The notes below the pieces were generated by a model that saw only the letters and a list, made by a program, of their open reading frames with translations, searched no databases and was not told the origin of the DNA. A stretch of 10,179 nt of DNA from Thermococcus sp. (GTDB taxonomy: Archaea; Methanobacteriota_B; Thermococci; Thermococcales; Thermococcaceae), in assembly GCA_021160985.1 (NCBI GenBank), contig JAGHBN010000016.1, positions 1 through 10,179 on the forward strand, written 5' to 3'. A program made the position numbers and the translations under genes. Position 1 is the first letter of the stretch, and each line of letters starts with the position of its first letter. Positions 6,215-10,179 of this stretch are shown here, piece after piece.

Positions 6215-6994
6215 ATGCCAACCTACAACCTTGAGGGTAAGTTGCGATAGTCACCTGTGGAGGGCAGGGCATAGGTGCCGCAATAGCCCAGCCGTTCGCC
6301 CAAAACGGTGCCAAGGTTGTCATTGCAGAAATAGACGAAGAGGCAGGCATAGAGAGGGAAGAGATGCTGAGAAAACAGGGCCTCGATGTCATAAAGACAG
6401 ATGTGGCTGACGAGAAGTCAGTGAAAAACATGGTCAAAAAGACCGTGGAGCTCTACGGGGGAGTCGACATACTCGTGAACAACGCTGCGATAATACCATC
6501 GGGAAAGGACATCTTCGAGAGACCTCTCGAGGAGTGGGAGCGCGTCATAAGGGTGAACCTCACAGGACCGTACATCTGCTCCCGCTACGCGGCCGAGGAG
6601 ATGATCAATCGGGGCGGTGGGGTTATACCAAACATCGCCAGCACGAGGGCCTTCATGTCCGAGCCGAACACCGAGCCCTACTCCGCGTCCAAAGGCGGCC
6701 TTGTGGCCCTAACGCACTCACTAGCTATAAGCTTCGCAAAGTACAAAATCCGGGTAGTATCCGTTAACCCGGGATGGATAGAGACCTCAAGGTGGAAGAA
6801 GGCAAAGCTCAGGAGGGAGCCGAACCTGAGGCCGATTGACCACGAGCAGCCACCCCGCCGGAAGGGTCGGAGACCCGATGGACATCGCCCACATCTGCGC
6901 CTTTTTGGCTGACAACGAAAAGGCGGGCTTCATAACGGGCGTGAACTTCACCGTGGACGGCGGAATGACCGTCGAAATGATATACGCCGATTGA
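6215..6994 (+). pseudogene. Second short-chain dehydrogenase gene with two frameshifts
   Basis: A near full-length classical SDR of about 259 codons (FabG / glucose dehydrogenase-like), starting at ATG 6215 after GAGGTGA (6202-6208). The start frame stops at TAG 6248-6250 after 11 codons (MPTYNLEGKLR). One missing base near 6239-6241 (AAGTT for expected AAGGTT) moves the reading into the main frame. That frame carries the nucleotide-binding loop as CGGQGIG, NNAA, the catalytic YSASK (about 6679-6693) and NPGWIETS. A surplus C at 6850-6851 shifts it again. After it the true C-terminus resumes (HPAGRVGDPMDIAH, then TGVNFTVDGGM) and ends at TGA 6992. Unusual substitutions also appear: Gly to Cys in TGGGQGIG, Pro in the first helix (IAQPFA) and Pro before NIAS. 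An internal Met at 6364 could give a fragment without the cofactor loop. Probably non-functional. Sequencing error is the alternative for the two shifts. Confidence 0.8.
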
Positions 6995-7000
6995 TGTGCG

Positions 7001-7014
7001 CCTTTTCTATTTTT
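7001..7014 (+). terminator. T-rich archaeal termination candidate
   Basis: TTTT at 7003-7006 and TTTTT at 7010-7014 follow the stop of the second SDR gene by a few bases. Euryarchaeal RNA polymerase terminates on such runs without a hairpin. It would separate the HAD-SDR transcript from the reductase gene. Confidence 0.4.
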
Positions 7015-7039
7015 GTCCAAGGGGAGGAAGAACAGTTCT

Positions 7040-7052
7040 GGATAAATTATCC
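7040..7052. repeat. Short palindrome GGATAA-A-TTATCC
   Basis: Perfect six-base arms around a single A. It lies upstream of the candidate reductase promoter at 7086-7097. The size suits a dimeric transcription factor site, but no known Thermococcales operator is recognised in it. Confidence 0.35.
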
Positions 7053-7085
7053 GACATACCCCTTTTCTACCCCCTTACCTACCAG

Positions 7086-7097
7086 GCAAAATTATAG
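7086..7097 (+). promoter_or_regulatory. Candidate BRE/TATA of nrdJ
   Basis: GCAAAATTATAG resembles an archaeal BRE (purine/A run) followed by TATA. It would start transcription near 7118-7122 and leave a leader of about 105 bases. GGTATATG at 7135-7142 is an alternative giving a leader of about 60 bases. Confidence 0.35.
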
Positions 7098-7224
7098 GCA
7101 TAGCTTTGTCACTCCGGCAACTTCAAATGGGGTAAGGTATATGTAGGGGTGACCAGCATAGATTCCTGTTGAGACTTCTCCTAATGGGGACAACGATACA
7201 CAACTATGTGGCAGGGGTGTTTAT

Positions 7225-10179
7225 ATGACTGTTGAAAAAGTGATGAAGAGGGACGGCAGGATTGTTCCCTTTGATAAAGAGCGTATAAGGTGGGCTATCC
7301 AAAGGGCAATGCTTGAAGTCGGAATCAGGGATGAGAAGCTCCTAAACAAGGTTGTCAGAAGGGTTGTGAAGAGAATAAACGAGCTGTACGACGGCCAGGT
7401 GCCCCACATAGAGAACATCCAGGACATAGTCGAGCTCGAGCTGATGAGGGCCGGCCTCTTTGACGTAGCGAAGGCCTATATAATCTACCGCAAGAAGAAG
7501 GCTGAAATAAGGGAGGAGAAGAAAAAAATCCTCAACAAGGACAAGCTTGATGAAATCGATAAGCGCTTCTCTATCAACGCACTCCGCGTTTTGGCATCAA
7601 GGTATCTCATGAAGAACGAGAAAGGGGAGATAGTTGAGAGCCCGAAGGAGCTTTTTGAAAGGGTCGCAACCCTCGCTGTCATCCCGGACCTGCTCTACGA
7701 TGAGAGGGTCTTTGACAGGGAAGGAAACCACAAACAGGACCTTGGCAGAGTGGAAGAGTACATGAGGGCCCTCGATGAGTACGACGGAAAGCTCTCAATC
7801 GGCAGGTTCAAACTCAACAAGTACCAATTCGAGAGGCTCCTCAACCTCTACCGCGAGCTTGCAGAAAAGGGCCACATGAAGGTCTCCATAGACGAAGTCA
7901 TCAGGATGCTCGAAAACGGCGTCTTTGACGACTACGAGTCAGAGGTGGAGGAGTTCTTCAGGCTCATGACAAGCCAGACATTCATGCCCAACACCCCGGC
8001 GCTCATCAACTCTGGCAGGCCTCTCGGCATGCTCTCAGCCTGCTTCGTTGTACCGATAGAGGACGACATGGAGAGCATAATGAAAGCGGCCCACGACGTG
8101 GCAATGATACAGAAGATGGGCGGAGGAACGGGCCTTAACTTCTCCAAGCTCCGCCCGGAGGGCGACTTCGTCGGCTCTACGGCAGGGGCAGCGAGCGGAC
8201 CCGTCAGCTTCATGCACCTCATTGACGCGGTCAGCGACGTCATCAAGCAGGGCGGAGTGAGAAGAGGAGCGAACATGGGCATCCTTGAGGTCTGGCACCC
8301 GGACATAGAGAAGTTCATCCACGCCAAGGAGAAGAACGTTGGAACCAACGTCCTCAGCAACTTCAACATCAGCGTCGGCATCTGGGAGGACTTCTGGGAG
8401 GCCTTGAAGGAGGGCAAGCGCTACCCGCTCATCAACCCGAGGACAGGCGAGAAGGTGAAGGAGATAGACCCCAAGAGCCTCTTCGAGGAGCTCGCCTACA
8501 TGGCCTGGGCAAAGGCCGACCCCGGTGTGGTATTCTTTGACGTAATCAACAAGAGGAACGTTTTAGCGGAAGCGAAGGGCGGACCAATAAGGGCCACCAA
8601 CCCATGTGTAGTTGGGGAGACGAGGATTCTTACCCCAGAAGGATACATCAAAGCGGAAGACCTCTTCACGCTCGCGAAGGAGCGCGGAAAGAAAGAGGCC
8701 GTTGCGGTAGAAGGCATAACCGATGGAGGAGAGCCTTACGCCTACGCGGTTGAGGTTCTTCTTCCGGGAGAAGAGAGAGTGGAGTACAAAACGGTTCACG
8801 GAGCTGAGCTGGCGATTGCTGACCCGATAGCGGTTCCCGCCTACGTCTGGAAGGTCGGCAGGAAGACCGTCGCAAGGGTGAAGACAAAAGAAGGATACGA
8901 AATAACCGCAACCCTCGACCACAAACTCATGACCCCTGAGGGCTGGAAGGAAGTTAAAGACATAACTCCTGGTGACAAAATACTCCTCCCGCGCTTTGAG
9001 GTCGAAGAGGACTTCGGAAGCGAGAGCATAGGGGAGGACCTGGCCTTCGTTCTCGGCTGGTTCATTGGAGACGGATACCTCAACACCAACGACAGGAGGG
9101 CATGGTTCTACTTCAATGCCGAAAAGGAAGAGGGAACAGCCTGGAAAATCAGAGAGATACTTGTCAAACACTTCGGAATCAGAGCCGAGCCCCACCGCTA
9201 CGGCAACCAGATTAAGCTCGGGGTCAGAGGTAAAGCCTATGAGTGGATTGAGAGCATCGTCAAAACCAACGACAAGCGCGTTCCCGAAATCGTCTTCAGG
9301 TTAAAGCCGAGGGAGATAGCGGCTTTCCTCCGTGGCCTCTTCAGCGCCGATGGCTACGTTGATAACGACAAGGCGATAAGGCTCACGTCCAAGGACCGCG
9401 GGCTACTCAGAGAAGTTCAGGACCTCCTGTTGCTCTTCGGAATACTGTCTAAGCTCTACGAAAGACCGTATACAAAAGAGTTCAGGTACACTACCAAGGA
9501 CGGCGAAGAGAGGACTTACAAGGGAGAGGGTTACCACGAGCTTGTCATAGCCAACTACAGCAGGAAGCTCTTCGCGGAGAAGATTGGCTTTGAAGGTTAT
9601 AAGATGAAGAAGCTCAGCCTCAAGAAGACCAAGATGGATGAGCCCATCGTCACAGTGGAGAGCGTTGAAGTACTTGGAGAAGAGCTCGTTTACGACTTCA
9701 CGGTTCCAGGGAAGCACAGCTACATAAGCAACGGCTTCCTGAGCCACAACTGCGGTGAAGAGCCCCTCTACGAATACGAATCATGCAACCTCGCGAGCAT
9801 AAACCTGGCGAAGTTCGTGAAGTATGACGACGAAGGGAAGCCCTACTTCGACTGGGACGAGTACGCCTACGTAATTCAGAAAGTAGCTAAATACCTCGAC
9901 AACGCCATCGACGTCAACCGCTTCCCGCTTCCTGAGATAGACCACAACACGAAGCTGACCAGGAGGATAGGCGTCGGAATGATGGGCCTAGCCGACGCGC
10001 TCTTCAAGCTCGGCATACCCTACAACAGCAAAGAGGGATACGACTTCATGCGCAAGGCAACCGAGTACCTGACATTCTACGCCTACAAGTACAGCATTGA
10101 GGCCGCCAAGAAGCGCGGGCCGTTCCCGCTCTACGAGAAGACCAAATATCCAGAGGGAGAACTTCCTGTTGAGGGCTTC
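7225..10179 (+). CDS. nrdJ: Class II (B12-dependent) ribonucleotide reductase, intein-containing, 3' end cut off
   Basis: The frame is open for 985 codons from ATG 7225 to the window end, 603 of them extein. The enzyme reduces ribonucleotides to deoxyribonucleotides using adenosylcobalamin as radical source. Residues 3-93 or so (KRDGRIVPFDKERI) form an ATP-cone, an allosteric dATP/ATP-binding domain. The catalytic domain shows ACFVVPIEDD with C273, GGGTGLNFSKLRP, and GGVRRGANMG. After splicing, NPCGE has N459, C461 (thiyl-radical cysteine) and E463, followed by SCNLASINL with C472. The C273-C461 and C273-C472 spacings (188 and 199) closely match Thermotoga maritima NrdJ as I recall it, so C273/C472 should be the redox pair. 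NPCGE rather than NLCLE separates it from class I NrdA. GGGGTG (7214-7219) lies five bases before the start. The C-terminal redox tail is outside the window. Confidence 0.95.
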   Translation, partial: MTVEKVMKRDGRIVPFDKERIRWAIQRAMLEVGIRDEKLLNKVVRRVVKRINELYDGQVPHIENIQDIVELELMRAGLFDVAKAYIIYRKKKAEIREEKKKILNKDKLDEIDKRFSINALRVLASRYLMKNEKGEIVESPKELFERVATLAVIPDLLYDERVFDREGNHKQDLGRVEEYMRALDEYDGKLSIGRFKLNKYQFERLLNLYRELAEKGHMKVSIDEVIRMLENGVFDDYESEVEEFFRLMTSQTFMPNTPALINSGRPLGMLSACFVVPIEDDMESIMKAAHDVAMIQKMGGGTGLNFSKLRPEGDFVGSTAGAASGPVSFMHLIDAVSDVIKQGGVRRGANMGILEVWHPDIEKFIHAKEKNVGTNVLSNFNISVGIWEDFWEALKEGKRYPLINPRTGEKVKEIDPKSLFEELAYMAWAKADPGVVFFDVINKRNVLAEAKGGPIRATNPCVVGETRILTPEGYIKAEDLFTLAKERGKKEAVAVEGITDGGEPYAYAVEVLLPGEERVEYKTVHGAELAIADPIAVPAYVWKVGRKTVARVKTKEGYEITATLDHKLMTPEGWKEVKDITPGDKILLPRFEVEEDFGSESIGEDLAFVLGWFIGDGYLNTNDRRAWFYFNAEKEEGTAWKIREILVKHFGIRAEPHRYGNQIKLGVRGKAYEWIESIVKTNDKRVPEIVFRLKPREIAAFLRGLFSADGYVDNDKAIRLTSKDRGLLREVQDLLLLFGILSKLYERPYTKEFRYTTKDGEERTYKGEGYHELVIANYSRKLFAEKIGFEGYKMKKLSLKKTKMDEPIVTVESVEVLGEELVYDFTVPGKHSYISNGFLSHNCGEEPLYEYESCNLASINLAKFVKYDDEGKPYFDWDEYAYVIQKVAKYLDNAIDVNRFPLPEIDHNTKLTRRIGVGMMGLADALFKLGIPYNSKEGYDFMRKATEYLTFYAYKYSIEAAKKRGPFPLYEKTKYPEGELPVEGF
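8605..9750 (+). mobile_element. Intein with LAGLIDADG homing endonuclease inside nrdJ (382 residues)
   Basis: An in-frame insertion interrupting the extein between NP and CGEEPL. Block A starts at C1 (CVVGETRILTPEG). Block B has T103-x-x-H106 (TLDHKLMT). The homing endonuclease has two LAGLIDADG helices, LAFVLGWFIGDGYL (146-159) with D156, and AAFLRGLFSADGYV ending with D249 in the second; both catalytic Asp are kept. Block F/G is VYDFTVPGKHSYI through SNGFLSHN, ending with H381-N382. The next extein residue is Cys. All residues needed for splicing (C1, TxxH, penultimate His, terminal Asn, +1 Cys) are visible, so it should splice itself out and may still home. It belongs with the RIR1 inteins known from Pyrococcus, Thermococcus and Methanothermobacter. 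I cannot name which insertion-site allele it is. Upstream extein sequence is continuous, so no other intein occurs in the visible part. Confidence 0.95.

Larger units (their letters stand above)
6995..7224. other. Intergenic region upstream of the ribonucleotide reductase gene
   Basis: 230 bases without a convincing ORF or RNA gene. It holds a T-rich run just after the broken SDR, a short palindrome and a candidate promoter, listed separately. I saw no cobalamin-riboswitch core and no C/D-box RNA pair. CCTTTTCTA occurs twice (7001-7009 and 7061-7069). Confidence 0.5.

Noticed and set aside
6995..7224. Cobalamin riboswitch before the B12-dependent reductase
   Set aside because: I found no sequence resembling the conserved B12-box or receptor core, and such riboswitches are not expected in Thermococcales.
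7932..8417. 161-codon minus-strand ORF
   Set aside because: Antisense to the conserved catalytic domain of the reductase. The composition is Met/Ser-rich with no domain.
8563..9195. 210-codon minus-strand ORF
   Set aside because: It is antisense to nrdJ and its intein, which have unmistakable motifs in the plus frame. Long antisense ORFs are common in such G/C-rich codon use.
1..10179. CRISPR array, tRNA, rRNA or insertion sequence
   Set aside because: No regularly spaced direct repeats, cloverleaf-like segments, rRNA cores or transposase genes with terminal repeats were seen by eye.

Overview
The window looks like chromosomal DNA of a hyperthermophilic euryarchaeon of the order Thermococcales (Thermococcus/Pyrococcus type). 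The grounds are tightly packed, overlapping genes, Shine-Dalgarno sequences matching GGAGGTGAT, TATA-type promoter elements, a B12-type ribonucleotide reductase carrying an intein, and protein sequences rich in Lys, Glu, Arg and Ile. This placement comes from family recognition. No database was searched and no species is claimed.

Left part, minus strand (1-3279): one apparent operon reads leftward. It starts with an MNT-type nucleotidyltransferase (MntA-like antitoxin, 3279-2872) and a HEPN protein (HepT-like toxin, 2885-2454, TTG start). These are followed by a sugar-phosphate nucleotidylyltransferase (2457-1462) and a Wzx/RfbX-like flippase that runs off the left edge (1405 to <1). The first three genes overlap by 14 and 4 bases, so a toxin-antitoxin module is physically coupled to cell-surface glycan genes. 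Diverging from it across 84 bases is an NAD-dependent sugar-nucleotide epimerase (3364-4317). Together the nucleotidylyltransferase, epimerase and flippase suggest making an activated sugar, epimerising it and moving lipid-linked glycan across the membrane.

Middle part, plus strand (4494-6994): a HAD-IIA phosphatase overlaps (ATGA) a small ferritin-like di-iron protein. Twelve bases later comes a damaged stretch. A two-helix membrane protein is fused in frame to the C-terminal part of a short-chain dehydrogenase (SDR), which is itself frameshifted near its end. Directly after it is a second SDR gene with two frameshifts and several substitutions at usually conserved positions. I read this as a decaying SDR pair. 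Assembly error is the main alternative for the single-base shifts.

Right part, plus strand (7225 to >10179): the 5' part of a class II (adenosylcobalamin-dependent) ribonucleotide reductase gene. A 382-residue LAGLIDADG intein sits exactly before the codon for the thiyl-radical cysteine of the NPCGE loop. The 230-base intergenic region before it holds a T-rich termination candidate, a short perfect palindrome and a candidate promoter.

The strongest points are the intein at the catalytic cysteine, the MNT/HEPN module overlapping a glycan gene, and the chimeric and decayed SDR locus. I did not find a clearly undescribed system.
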